A DNA stretch of 21,838 bases from a virus, in the IMG/VR virus record IMGVR_UViG_3300012009_000046, positions 1-21,838 of that record; one strand, 5' to 3'. The notes below the pieces were generated by a model, which saw only the letters and a list, made by a program, of their open reading frames with translations, did no database searches and was not told the origin of the DNA. Positions 6,046-13,961 of the stretch are shown in pieces. Position numbers and translations under genes: made by a program. Each line of letters starts with the position of its first letter. Position 1 is the first letter of the stretch.

Positions 6046-8270
6046 CGCCACCGGACGCGGTATTACGTCAAACAATTGAAGATATTGACCCCGCGTCAGA
6101 GTATATCGGGAGCGGCGTTTTCGGTTTGACCTGGGGGCATGTGTCAAATATACCGTCCTGGGGTTCGCCACATCGGGCGGCGTATCTGCGTAAATTGTGG
6201 CACGATGCCAATAATACGTTGGTGATTGGTGCGCTCACAAATCTGATTGCCCGTGAGCAACAAACGCCCTGGGAGATCAGCGGGGGGCCACGATTAACAC
6301 CTCGCTTCCAAGCGATTTTGCAGAACGCCCAATACGGCGAAGGTTGGGATGCATTTAAGGAACGTCTATGGCAAGACTATTTAGGCCAGGACATCGGCGC
6401 GTTCATTCAGATCATTGGCCCTGGCAACCCGGACACACCGCTAACCCGTGCTATAACTGGCATCACAACATTAGATGCCTGCCGGTGTTATGTTACAGGC
6501 AATCCTGAATACCCGGTGTGGTATCAGCCGCATCGAAGCGGCGGCTTTGTCAAACTCCACGCATCGCGGGTAGTTCGTCTGGTAGATATGCCATCGCCTG
6601 ATCCGCGCTACAAGGGCCAGGGGCTGTGTGCGCTATCGCGTGCAATTGCCATTGCTGAGCGACAGATTATGGTCAGTAAGTTTTACACCGACAACCTGAG
6701 CGATAAGCCGACACAGGGGTTTCTGCATATTCCGGGCATGTCGTCTGCACAGTGGGAGGACATGGAGCGCAAGGCGGCGGTTATGCGAGATAGTAACGCG
6801 AACCAGTGGCTAAATAATCTGATGCCAATTTTGCAAGCTAATCAGGAGAGTAGCGCAAAAGTAACACTGATACCATTCGCTCAATTGCCTGAAGATTACC
6901 GTGTCGAGGCAGAGGTTCATCTGCTGGCATTAGCCATTCAGGATGATCCAACCGAGATCTGGCCGCTTACTGGTCAGGGGCTGAGTACCGGCAGTCAGTC
7001 ACAGGTACTCAATGCCAAAGGCAAAGTTCGGATGCTTGGCAAAATGCGGACGGTCATGGAGCGCACGACAAACAGACGTTTCCTTCCGCGTGCATTGGAG
7101 TTCCAATACAAACCGGACGATACCGAGCAGACCAAAACAGATGCCGAAGTCGCGCAACTTTGGGGTAATTTTGCACAGGCGCAGGTAGCGGCTGGTGTGT
7201 TGACGCCCCAGGCGGCACAACGCCTACTCGCTAACACCGTAGGCGCGGTTGAGGACGTACTTTTAGACGACGCCGGCCAGATACGCCTACCCGACGACGA
7301 TCCGAAGGAAGATCAGGAGGTAACTGGCACAGATGAGACACCGCTAGATACGCAATCGCAAGCCAGTTATAAGGCGATTGATTTCTCCCCGCCCCAGGGC
7401 GTCCGGCAAGCGGCGCGACGGTTTCTTGAATTGTACGAGGACGGGTGCGCGGGTGACGGATTAGAGCAAGCAACCGTCCGTTGGGCGCGTCGGATTGCGG
7501 CAGGTGAGAATGTATCACCGGAAAAAGCGCGACAGGGTAATCGCTGGTGGGGGCGCAACAGTCGTTTCCTAGAGGATTACGATGACCAATGCTCACCGAT
7601 GTACACCGCCGCTATGGGCTGGTTTGGTCGTCCCGGTCGGGCGTGGTTCCGATCGCTGGTGCGCCAGATGGACGCTGATGAAAGTAAATCCTACAAGACA
7701 TTGCAATCGGCCCGGATTGATTTCGAATTGGCGATGGAAGATTTTCTATCTGCGGCTGAAAATGGCGACATGGACAGGCGTCGGGCTGGTATTGTGTTAC
7801 GCGCTCTCATCAACCGTCACGGTAACGATACGTACCGCGAGGGCTTGGAGGCTGGTGGGGTTCGGGCAGTAGACATAAGCGACGATGACCTGGCAACCAT
7901 CCGGCGGATGGTTGCCAGACAATCACAGTACGTTACGTCCATGCTAAATGATCTATTTGCAGATAACATCACACCCGGTCAGTTGCAACAAAAAAGCACG
8001 CTATGGTTCAACAAGTCAATTTACCCGTTCTACACCGAGGGCTTACGATCTGCAGACCGCAACGGATATTACAGTTGGCGGTTGGGCAACACCGAAGATC
8101 ATTGCCGCGACTGCATAAATTTTAGCCGCAACCACATCCACCGTATGCGCGATTGGATACGTGCTGAGTGGGTGCCGAAATCGGGAAAGCTAGAGTGTGG
8201 CGGTTGGCAGTGTGATTGTTCGTTTGCGAAAGACAACGGGCCAGCGCGTGGCCGTTTTCCACGTAGATAG
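6042..8270 (+). CDS. Portal protein fused to an extra domain and a MuF-like head protein
   Basis: This 742-aa protein overlaps the TerL stop as ATGA. Residues about 20-430 are the portal, an HK97-type ring at the capsid vertex: a helical body with 'DNLSDKPTQGFLHIPG' and 'LLALAIQDDPTEIWPL', typical of this portal class. Residues about 446-547 (FSPPQGVRQAARRFLELYEDG .. ARRIAAGENVSPEKARQGN .. FGRPGRAWF) resemble a small domain otherwise seen attached to phage proteases and other head proteins. The C-terminal part (about 560-742) is a MuF-like minor head protein. It has a putative zinc site at H687, C688, C691, C719, C724 and C726 in 'HCRDC' and 'LECGGWQCDC'. Portal and MuF proteins are usually separate neighbours, so this is a fusion. 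The middle domain's function is unknown. Confidence 0.88.
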   Translation: MTPPDAVLRQTIEDIDPASEYIGSGVFGLTWGHVSNIPSWGSPHRAAYLRKLWHDANNTLVIGALTNLIAREQQTPWEISGGPRLTPRFQAILQNAQYGEGWDAFKERLWQDYLGQDIGAFIQIIGPGNPDTPLTRAITGITTLDACRCYVTGNPEYPVWYQPHRSGGFVKLHASRVVRLVDMPSPDPRYKGQGLCALSRAIAIAERQIMVSKFYTDNLSDKPTQGFLHIPGMSSAQWEDMERKAAVMRDSNANQWLNNLMPILQANQESSAKVTLIPFAQLPEDYRVEAEVHLLALAIQDDPTEIWPLTGQGLSTGSQSQVLNAKGKVRMLGKMRTVMERTTNRRFLPRALEFQYKPDDTEQTKTDAEVAQLWGNFAQAQVAAGVLTPQAAQRLLANTVGAVEDVLLDDAGQIRLPDDDPKEDQEVTGTDETPLDTQSQASYKAIDFSPPQGVRQAARRFLELYEDGCAGDGLEQATVRWARRIAAGENVSPEKARQGNRWWGRNSRFLEDYDDQCSPMYTAAMGWFGRPGRAWFRSLVRQMDADESKSYKTLQSARIDFELAMEDFLSAAENGDMDRRRAGIVLRALINRHGNDTYREGLEAGGVRAVDISDDDLATIRRMVARQSQYVTSMLNDLFADNITPGQLQQKSTLWFNKSIYPFYTEGLRSADRNGYYSWRLGNTEDHCRDCINFSRNHIHRMRDWIRAEWVPKSGKLECGGWQCDCSFAKDNGPARGRFPRR

Positions 8271-8279
8271 GAGAGTATT

Positions 8280-9554
8280 ATGGCAATCAGGATAGGCAGT
8301 ATTGTAAGTTGGAATGGTGGCGGCGATGAACCTACAATTGGCCGGGTAACGCGCATTAGCCCCAACCGCCCTATCGAGGTTCCAGGGTCTGATTTTACAC
8401 AGACGCCGGGGAGGGATGACCCGGCGGTTTTGATGCGGGTTGTGCGCGAGTCAGATGATGGCCTGGAGGACACAGATACATACGTAGGCCGGAGACTTTC
8501 AAACCTGACTGAGCGAAACCAACAGGGGGTTATTCGAAAAGCGGTAGCAGCGATTAAAAACCAATTTGTAAAAACGCCAGAGTTGCACCGCGCCACAATC
8601 AAAGCGGTGGCACCGGGGATATGGGTAGCCGCATATACCAATAATTTCCGGGACAAGCACAACGAAATTATCAGCGCGGCGGCGCATGATCGCTACATTG
8701 CACGCCTCAAAGCCGGCCTTGTCGATTACCCGGAGTTATGGCTGTGGCACACCAAAGGCACACGGCATGGGGAGGCAATGAGCATCGAGCGTTACGGCCA
8801 TATGATTATTGCGGTTGGGACGTTTGACGACACGCCGATGGGCCGTGCGGCGGAGCAATTTTACCGCACCGCAAAGGACATTCAACTATCACATGGTTTT
8901 TACCATCCATCGTATGACCCCGACGAAAACGGGGTTTATCACGATATTAACACGTTTGAAATCTCGTCATTGCCGGCTAATACAGCGGCAAATCCGTTTA
9001 CTAGTTTTGCATATATAGAGGAGAAGGAACAAATGAAAGAGTCACAACGCGCATTTATCCAAGCTGTTTTCGGAGAGGAAGCGGCCAGCAAGATTGAAGA
9101 AAGCGTGAAGTCTATTGAGCAGAGCGGCGACGAAATTAGAGACGCCGGTACTGCCTACAAGGACTTTGCCGATCTCACACAGGACGAACAACCAGCCAAC
9201 AAGGAAGCCAGCGAAGCGGATGTAAACGCCTTGGGTGCCAAGTTTGGCGAATTGTTCCAGGAGATCTTCGAAGCGCAAGCGTACCTGTCCGAAGAAACCG
9301 CAACTGTGAGCAAAGCGCTAAAGGGACTGGCTGGCAAGGTGGAAGCGGCTGTTAATCATCTGAACGCGCAAACGAAAGCGTTTGAAACTACGCTGAAATC
9401 GTTGAAGACCGAGGTTGAACTTGCACCGCGCAGTGTACAGGACGTTCAACCGACCGTAACCGATGAGGAAGCGGCCAAGTCGATTGAAGCACAGCAAGAA
9501 GTCGAGTATGACCCGATTTTTGGTGATATGAAAGTCCCGAAGGAGAGTAACTAA
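8280..9554 (+). CDS. Capsid maturation protease with scaffold domain
   Basis: This 424-aa protein starts at ATG 8280 after an AGGAGAG site. Residues about 1-75 look like a small SH3/Tudor-like barrel ('GSIVSWNGGGDEPTIGRVTRI .. DDPAVLMRVV'), as found ahead of some XkdF-type phage proteases. Residues about 100-245 are the protease: H157 in 'LWLWHT', a putative serine nucleophile S204 in 'LSHGF', and 'TFEISSLPANTAANP' near its end. Residues 252-424 are acidic and helical with heptad-like regions, a scaffold. The protease cuts the scaffold and trims the prohead during maturation. An in-frame internal start at 9033 probably makes the scaffold alone. It lies directly before the major capsid gene, as expected. 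Confidence 0.85.
   Translation: MAIRIGSIVSWNGGGDEPTIGRVTRISPNRPIEVPGSDFTQTPGRDDPAVLMRVVRESDDGLEDTDTYVGRRLSNLTERNQQGVIRKAVAAIKNQFVKTPELHRATIKAVAPGIWVAAYTNNFRDKHNEIISAAAHDRYIARLKAGLVDYPELWLWHTKGTRHGEAMSIERYGHMIIAVGTFDDTPMGRAAEQFYRTAKDIQLSHGFYHPSYDPDENGVYHDINTFEISSLPANTAANPFTSFAYIEEKEQMKESQRAFIQAVFGEEAASKIEESVKSIEQSGDEIRDAGTAYKDFADLTQDEQPANKEASEADVNALGAKFGELFQEIFEAQAYLSEETATVSKALKGLAGKVEAAVNHLNAQTKAFETTLKSLKTEVELAPRSVQDVQPTVTDEEAAKSIEAQQEVEYDPIFGDMKVPKESN
9033..9554 (+). CDS. Internal-start scaffold protein (in frame within the protease gene)
   Basis: ATG 9033 is in frame with the protease gene (its residue 252). It is preceded by an unusually purine-rich ribosome site, AGAGGAGAAGGA (9017-9028). 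The product would be 173 aa, starting MKESQRAFIQAVF. It is glutamate- and alanine-rich and helical, with 'VSKALKGLAGKVEAAV' and 'LKSLKTEVEL' as coiled-coil-like parts. Lambda does the same with C and Nu3. The excess free scaffold would assemble the capsid shell around it. The evidence is the ribosome site plus the domain boundary at exactly this point; expression is inferred. Confidence 0.6.
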   Translation: MKESQRAFIQAVFGEEAASKIEESVKSIEQSGDEIRDAGTAYKDFADLTQDEQPANKEASEADVNALGAKFGELFQEIFEAQAYLSEETATVSKALKGLAGKVEAAVNHLNAQTKAFETTLKSLKTEVELAPRSVQDVQPTVTDEEAAKSIEAQQEVEYDPIFGDMKVPKESN

Positions 9555-10864
9555 TGTTTACACCTGATCAGATTAAAGCATTGCAGGGATTAAGCTCTGC
9601 GTTCAAGGCCAACCCGCACGGCACCGGTGGTTTGTTTTCCGGTGGGCCAGAAGCCGAAATGCCGGTTTCTATTGAGAAGCCGTCCGACATTGCCGGGGCT
9701 TTTGCGCCGCGTCCATCAAACTTCCAGGATAGCATTGTAGAGGTTTTTACAAACATTACTGCCGCGACTGGAACTAACCCCGACGACAACTGCGGGACTC
9801 CGCCAGTAGCTGGTGATCTTGAGGTGGCGCGTCAAACGTTGCCTTTCGGATTGTTTTACATGGCAACGCAGACGATCAATATTACCAATGGCAACCTACG
9901 CCGGGATCGCACCGATCTGCCGCGCATCATTGAGAATGACGTGTTTGGGCCAATGGGTAATCCGTTTGTTCCAACTCCGCCCAACGGTCAAATTGACCCG
10001 AATACCCTTGTGGGAAATCGCTTTATGACATTCGGGCAAAACGCAGCAAATGCGTTTAGCTATGTTCATATTCAAGGCGATACGAGCAAGGCCCCGGCTG
10101 CTACCCGCTTAGGGTTTATTGATGAGTATGCCGGCCTAGATGCTCAGATCGCAACCGGTAAAACCGACTCGGTTAGCGGCGCGGCGGCTCCTGGATTGGA
10201 CAGTGTGGTAAACACGACCGGGACGACGCTAGGCGCAAATACCGTCGAGGACATTGTAGACGCTATCCGTACACTGCGTATCCGAGCCGATGAGGTTATG
10301 CTACCCGGCACGCGGTTTGAGTTAGTTGTACACCCACAACAAGAGACCGAACTCTATGACGTGTGGGCGTGTAACTTTGTAACCGTCAAATGCAACAATA
10401 CCGCTGGCGATCTCGATCTGATGACCATCGAAAATCGACGCAATGAGATGATGAACGGTCGGTATGTCATGGTTGATGGCATTCAAGTGCCAGTGCGTAA
10501 ATCCTGGGGCGTGGCAAATGGATTTAACGCCAGTGCCGGAACTAACACCAGTGACATTTACATCCTGCCGATCAACAACACCATGACCACATTTAATCGG
10601 TTTGAATTCCAGCCGATGGGGACAGGTGAAATGGTTGGGTTGAATATGGATAACATGTTCGATGTTCGCCCGGTAAACGGCGGTTTCTATTTGATGGGTG
10701 TTATCAAAAACGACCCGTACTGTCTGCAATACACATTCACTGGCCGTCATCGTCTGGTTCTTCGCTACCCGTTCCTGTGTGGGCGCGTTGATAATGTTAC
10801 CTACACCCCGCAAAGCCTGCGTGGGCCTGAGTTTGACGGCGGCAGCGTGACGGCGCGTACCTAA
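9554..10864 (+). CDS. Major capsid protein
   Basis: This 436-aa protein starts at ATG 9554, overlapping the protease stop (TAATG), with AGGAGAG six bases ahead. The gene order protease/scaffold then capsid, together with length, points to an HK97-fold major capsid protein. Features consistent with it are a central 'VEDIVDAIRTLRIRADEVMLPGTRFELVVHPQQ' region (about 233-265), like the spine helix and following strand of capsid proteins, and 'VDGIQVPVRKSWG' (about 311-323). The first ~60 residues are low in structure and may be trimmed. Hundreds of copies would form the head. I recognise no close named family, so fold assignment rests mostly on context. Confidence 0.85.
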   Translation: MFTPDQIKALQGLSSAFKANPHGTGGLFSGGPEAEMPVSIEKPSDIAGAFAPRPSNFQDSIVEVFTNITAATGTNPDDNCGTPPVAGDLEVARQTLPFGLFYMATQTINITNGNLRRDRTDLPRIIENDVFGPMGNPFVPTPPNGQIDPNTLVGNRFMTFGQNAANAFSYVHIQGDTSKAPAATRLGFIDEYAGLDAQIATGKTDSVSGAAAPGLDSVVNTTGTTLGANTVEDIVDAIRTLRIRADEVMLPGTRFELVVHPQQETELYDVWACNFVTVKCNNTAGDLDLMTIENRRNEMMNGRYVMVDGIQVPVRKSWGVANGFNASAGTNTSDIYILPINNTMTTFNRFEFQPMGTGEMVGLNMDNMFDVRPVNGGFYLMGVIKNDPYCLQYTFTGRHRLVLRYPFLCGRVDNVTYTPQSLRGPEFDGGSVTART

Positions 10865-11862
10865 TGTTGACCGTAGTCATACCGTATATTGACACGGATG
10901 CACATCTGGCAGAGCGTGCTATCCGTTCGGTAGAGGCGCAAACATTGACCTCTACCGCAATTGCGGTGCATGATAAAGACCGTCGCGGCCCACAATGGGC
11001 GCGTAATCATGGTTTGTGGCAGGCGGATACTCCGTTTGTCACATTCCTAGACGCGGATGACTGGATAGAGCCAACGTTCGCAGAGGAGATGATAGCGGCA
11101 TATCTGCCTAACCATTATGTCTATTGTGACTATTGGTATGGCAAAACATTGCGAAAGCTCAAAACACCAGCGCGATGCTATGATCGAGGCGTTGTCACAC
11201 GATTGATACGTACCGAAACAGCACGCGAAATTGGCGGGTTTGACGAAACGTTAAAACGCCTTGAGGACACTGAGTTTTGGTTACGCGCACGCTATCATGG
11301 CTTGTGCGCGTTACATGTCGATAAACCGTTATTGACATATTCTGCTGATGGAGCGCGGTCAACGCGACACAAAGACCGCGACAAACTAATGCAAGAATTA
11401 ATCCAGATGAGGGCAAAATATCTAATGGGATGCTGTGGAGGAAGCGCACGGGTGAATTATGCAATCGTAGGCGAAAAGCAAGAGGGCGATGTGTTAGCTA
11501 CTCCTACATGGTTTGGTAATCGCTCGTTTACTGGAACGGTTAGCGGTCGGGTGTACCCGCGTGCATCGCGTGGGCGCGGCGTGTGGGTAGACCCACGCGA
11601 CCTACAGGCGATGAACACGTTAACCGAACTGCCAAAACAGAAAAACATCGAAGAAACACCAGTTGAGGAACCGGAGCCTGTAGAGCATCTAGCACCGTTG
11701 AATGGTGTTGAACTTGAAGCGCTACCCGATGAGGACGAAATCAACGCTATGTATCGCAATGAACTAGACGAATTGGCACAGCGAATTGGCGTCTCAACTG
11801 ATGGCAACAAGCCCGATGTGCTTCAACGCATCCTAAACGCAATGCAGAGCGCACGCGGGTGA
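10864..11862 (+). CDS. Family-2 glycosyltransferase fused to a minor virion protein
   Basis: This 332-aa protein has three parts. Residues 1-185 are a GT-A glycosyltransferase: 'LTVVIPYIDTD', 'RAIRSVEAQT', the metal-binding D-A-D at 63-65 in 'FLDADDW', and the acceptor-loop 'GGFDE .. LEDTEFWLRA' (E134-E137). Residues 188 to about 245 (MGCCGGSARVNY .. GVWVDPRDLQAM) resemble small head-cluster proteins that start with MGCCGG. Residues about 285-330 (DELAQRIGVS .. KPDVLQRIL) look like a SAP/HeH-type helix-extension-helix. The gene overlaps the capsid stop (TAATG) without a ribosome site of its own, so it is translated with the capsid gene. It may transfer sugars to virion or host glycans. An internal ATG at 11425 could release the C-terminal part. 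Confidence 0.85.
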   Translation: MLTVVIPYIDTDAHLAERAIRSVEAQTLTSTAIAVHDKDRRGPQWARNHGLWQADTPFVTFLDADDWIEPTFAEEMIAAYLPNHYVYCDYWYGKTLRKLKTPARCYDRGVVTRLIRTETAREIGGFDETLKRLEDTEFWLRARYHGLCALHVDKPLLTYSADGARSTRHKDRDKLMQELIQMRAKYLMGCCGGSARVNYAIVGEKQEGDVLATPTWFGNRSFTGTVSGRVYPRASRGRGVWVDPRDLQAMNTLTELPKQKNIEETPVEEPEPVEHLAPLNGVELEALPDEDEINAMYRNELDELAQRIGVSTDGNKPDVLQRILNAMQSARG

Positions 11863-12158
11863 ATTATCTACTGCTAGCATTAGCTACTTATCGACTATCC
11901 TATATGCTAGTTTATGAGGCTGGACCGTTTCATATATTTAGCCGCGTGCGCCTGTGGGTAAAGGCGGGTGAATACGATTGCATAGAAAACGGCAGTAATA
12001 GTGTGCTATGCTGTATATGGTGTACGTCGGTTTGGGCAGCTATTGCACTTTACGCGCTATCGTTTGCGCCCTGGGGTGTGCATGTTATCGCGGTGCTAGC
12101 GATAAGCGGTGCGGCGATTATTATACATAATATTGTAAGGAGGTTGACCAATGACTGA
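11859..12158 (+). CDS. DUF1360 family membrane protein
   Basis: This 99-aa protein starts at GTG 11859, overlapping the previous stop as GTGA. It shows the DUF1360 pattern: 'LATYRLSYML', then 'GPFHIFSRVRLW', then a cysteine motif 'CCIWCTSVWAA' at about 51-61, then a hydrophobic helix (about 66-90). Two to three membrane spans are likely (about 2-18, 55-75, 76-92). The family occurs widely in phages in just this position between head and tail genes, but its function is not established; a holin-like or envelope role has been considered. It overlaps the next gene by 8 bases. Confidence 0.85.
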   Translation: MNYLLLALATYRLSYMLVYEAGPFHIFSRVRLWVKAGEYDCIENGSNSVLCCIWCTSVWAAIALYALSFAPWGVHVIAVLAISGAAIIIHNIVRRLTND

Positions 12159-12402
12159 TGACACACAACCAATCCCGCCGCTTGATGATGTGGTTGAAGA
12201 ACAGCCAAAAAAAACGAAGCGGTCAAAGCCGAAGAAGGCCACTGTGAGCCTGGAATGCATCGCACTATATCAACGGCGCGGCGCGGTTAAAGGCAGTTCG
12301 GGGCGTCGGTATAAGTTCGTTCCGGGCCAATTGCTAGAGGTTCACCCGGACGATGTAGAGCAGTTGCTGAAGGATGATATATGGCAATCAGTCGAAAGTT
12401 AG
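12151..12402 (+). CDS. Small connector-region protein, unknown
   Basis: This 83-aa protein starts after a consensus AAGGAGG site. The first 30 residues are a disordered, acidic then lysine-rich stretch (VEEQPKKTKRSKPKK). The remainder (about 33-83) reads as a small beta domain: 'VSLECIALYQRRGAVKG', 'SGRRYKFVPGQLLEVHPDDV', 'EQLLKDDIW'. Proteins of this size and shape, with 'PG..leV...d...Ll', are common after capsid genes in siphophages and are presumed head-tail connection components. It overlaps the next gene by 22 bases. Confidence 0.7.
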   Translation: MTDDTQPIPPLDDVVEEQPKKTKRSKPKKATVSLECIALYQRRGAVKGSSGRRYKFVPGQLLEVHPDDVEQLLKDDIWQSVES

Positions 12403-13451
12403 CAGGCGATTACCTGGAAGCCTGGCGTTCTATAATGAATGAGGATATATGGCGATTTAATCAGGTATCAGGCGCGGGTATACCCGACATTGCCGAAGGT
12501 GTGTACATCCAGAGCGAACGCGAGTATATCGCAAACGCGCTAAATATCGCAAAAAACACAATGGTTAACTGGTTAGGCTACAATCTGAGGCCAGAATATA
12601 CCCACCGGGAGTTGGTTAAGATTCCGGCAACCGGCAGTCTGCGTAACATGGTATTCCAGACTAAAAAGCGTCGGTTACAGAGTATTGGTGTGCGTACCAC
12701 ATCGTTAATCGAGGCAGATCGTAGAGTGGTTTACGCGGCGTTCGGTTCAACTGGAATTCCCGACGTTGCTACAATGACAATATCGTTGTCAGTTTCGCCT
12801 GATGAGGTCGGGTTGTTTTTCCGTGTCGATGATGGAGCGACCGATGCGGGTAACATCTTGTATCAGGTACTACCGCTGGACATCACCAGCGATGGATCAA
12901 CGCTGAAAATTATAGGTCATCGGTCATTGTTTGTCCTCCCGGCGAATATCTGGCAGAGACCCTATGAAAATGACCGGAACCTGGAGCGGCGAGTGGGCAA
13001 CACGAAAGATCTTCGAGACTTTGTGCAATTTGTTGATGTATATCGTGTTTACCCTGATAGTACCCAGGCGGTTGTTTTGCAATACGATAACGGCAACGGT
13101 TGCCAACCGACCGAACGCTACGCAGAGGCGGAAATTATCGATAGCGACCTGGGCTATTGGCGCATTCGTAACACGCGCTACGGTGTTCCATCGCGGATGT
13201 ACATTTCGTATCTATCTGGCGAAAGTATGGAAAACGGCAGAATGCAATCCGATTTAGCAACTGCCATGACACGCTTTGCTAACGTCGAAATGCCCTACCG
13301 CCCGCTAAATCTATTTGATCGCGGCGGCATGTTTGAGCGTGACAACGAAGTCGAGAGCATCGCGCAAAATTTGCAGGCTAACCCGTTCGGTGTTTACAAA
13401 GGCCATTACGCCGCGTGGAAGGTCGTGCAAGCGAGGCGATCGTATGCCTAG
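12381..13451 (+). CDS. Putative neck/connector protein (356 aa)
   Basis: The start is at ATG 12381 with AAGGA seven bases ahead. The N-terminal 60 residues are helical (AGDYLEAWRSIMNEDIWRFN), and the remainder is rich in predicted beta strands (about 85-290). No motif is recognised. Location between the capsid region and a gp10-like tail completion gene argues for a head-tail connector or adaptor. It is long for that role, since most such proteins are 100-200 aa, so it may combine several functions. Function is inferred from position only. Confidence 0.6.
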   Translation: MAISRKLAGDYLEAWRSIMNEDIWRFNQVSGAGIPDIAEGVYIQSEREYIANALNIAKNTMVNWLGYNLRPEYTHRELVKIPATGSLRNMVFQTKKRRLQSIGVRTTSLIEADRRVVYAAFGSTGIPDVATMTISLSVSPDEVGLFFRVDDGATDAGNILYQVLPLDITSDGSTLKIIGHRSLFVLPANIWQRPYENDRNLERRVGNTKDLRDFVQFVDVYRVYPDSTQAVVLQYDNGNGCQPTERYAEAEIIDSDLGYWRIRNTRYGVPSRMYISYLSGESMENGRMQSDLATAMTRFANVEMPYRPLNLFDRGGMFERDNEVESIAQNLQANPFGVYKGHYAAWKVVQARRSYA

Positions 13452-13959
13452 CAGACGTGTACGCTCAACACTGAGGCGCGAACTCATCCAGCAGAGCGAG
13501 GGTATGAAGCGCGAGATTTTAACCGAGTTAAATAATATCGGTTCGGACATGCGCGATTATTACCAGGACGTGACGGCCTCATGGAAAACGAAAACGACGT
13601 TCAATGTTTACCTGAAGGTGACGCCAGAGCTTATCAGCGTTTACGTTGACCCGAAAAGCGATATATTCCGTTATGTTGATGAGGGAACTGGACAACGGGC
13701 CGGCGGGAGTGCCTATATCATTAGGCCAAAGCGACCAGGCTACCCGTTACGGTTTCGCGGTGGGTACAACGCACGAACGCAACCCGTCGCACGATATGAT
13801 GTAGGCGACGGTACATCAAGCGGGAATTACGTCAGTACCTATGAGGTATTGCATCCAGGCATTACGCCGCGTGAATTTACAAAAACCGCACAGGAAAACA
13901 TCAAGCGAAGGTTCAAACGTGATATTGAAAATGCGCTACGGCGCGGAGCGAGGAGATAG
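13444..13959 (+). CDS. HK97 gp10-like tail completion protein
   Basis: This 172-aa protein (171 without the stop) starts at ATG 13444, with GAGG seven bases ahead and an 8-base overlap with the previous gene. It has an N-terminal helix (about 2-34, 'LRRELIQQSEGMKREILTEL'), then strands around 'TTFNVYLKVTPELISVYV', then 'FRYVDEGTGQRAGGSAYIIRP', and a helical end 'TKTAQENIKRRFKRDI'. The 'WVdeGTg.' pattern with a terminal 'a..n...rf...i..al' helix is typical of HK97 gp10-type proteins. These attach and complete the tail at the neck. The weak point is low overall conservation in this family. Confidence 0.75.
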   Translation: MPSRRVRSTLRRELIQQSEGMKREILTELNNIGSDMRDYYQDVTASWKTKTTFNVYLKVTPELISVYVDPKSDIFRYVDEGTGQRAGGSAYIIRPKRPGYPLRFRGGYNARTQPVARYDVGDGTSSGNYVSTYEVLHPGITPREFTKTAQENIKRRFKRDIENALRRGARR

Positions 13960-13961
13960 CA

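Noticed and set aside
10322-10813. 163-aa antisense reading frame within the capsid gene
   Set aside because: It has no ribosome site or recognisable domain and lies wholly over a well-supported gene; the same applies to antisense frames at 7231-7596, 8099-8662, 14303-14716 and 17398-17844.
13315-13443. Upstream extension of the gp10-like gene
   Set aside because: The extension is rich in Arg/Ser/Cys like an out-of-frame shadow of the preceding gene, and ATG 13444 has GAGG at good spacing.
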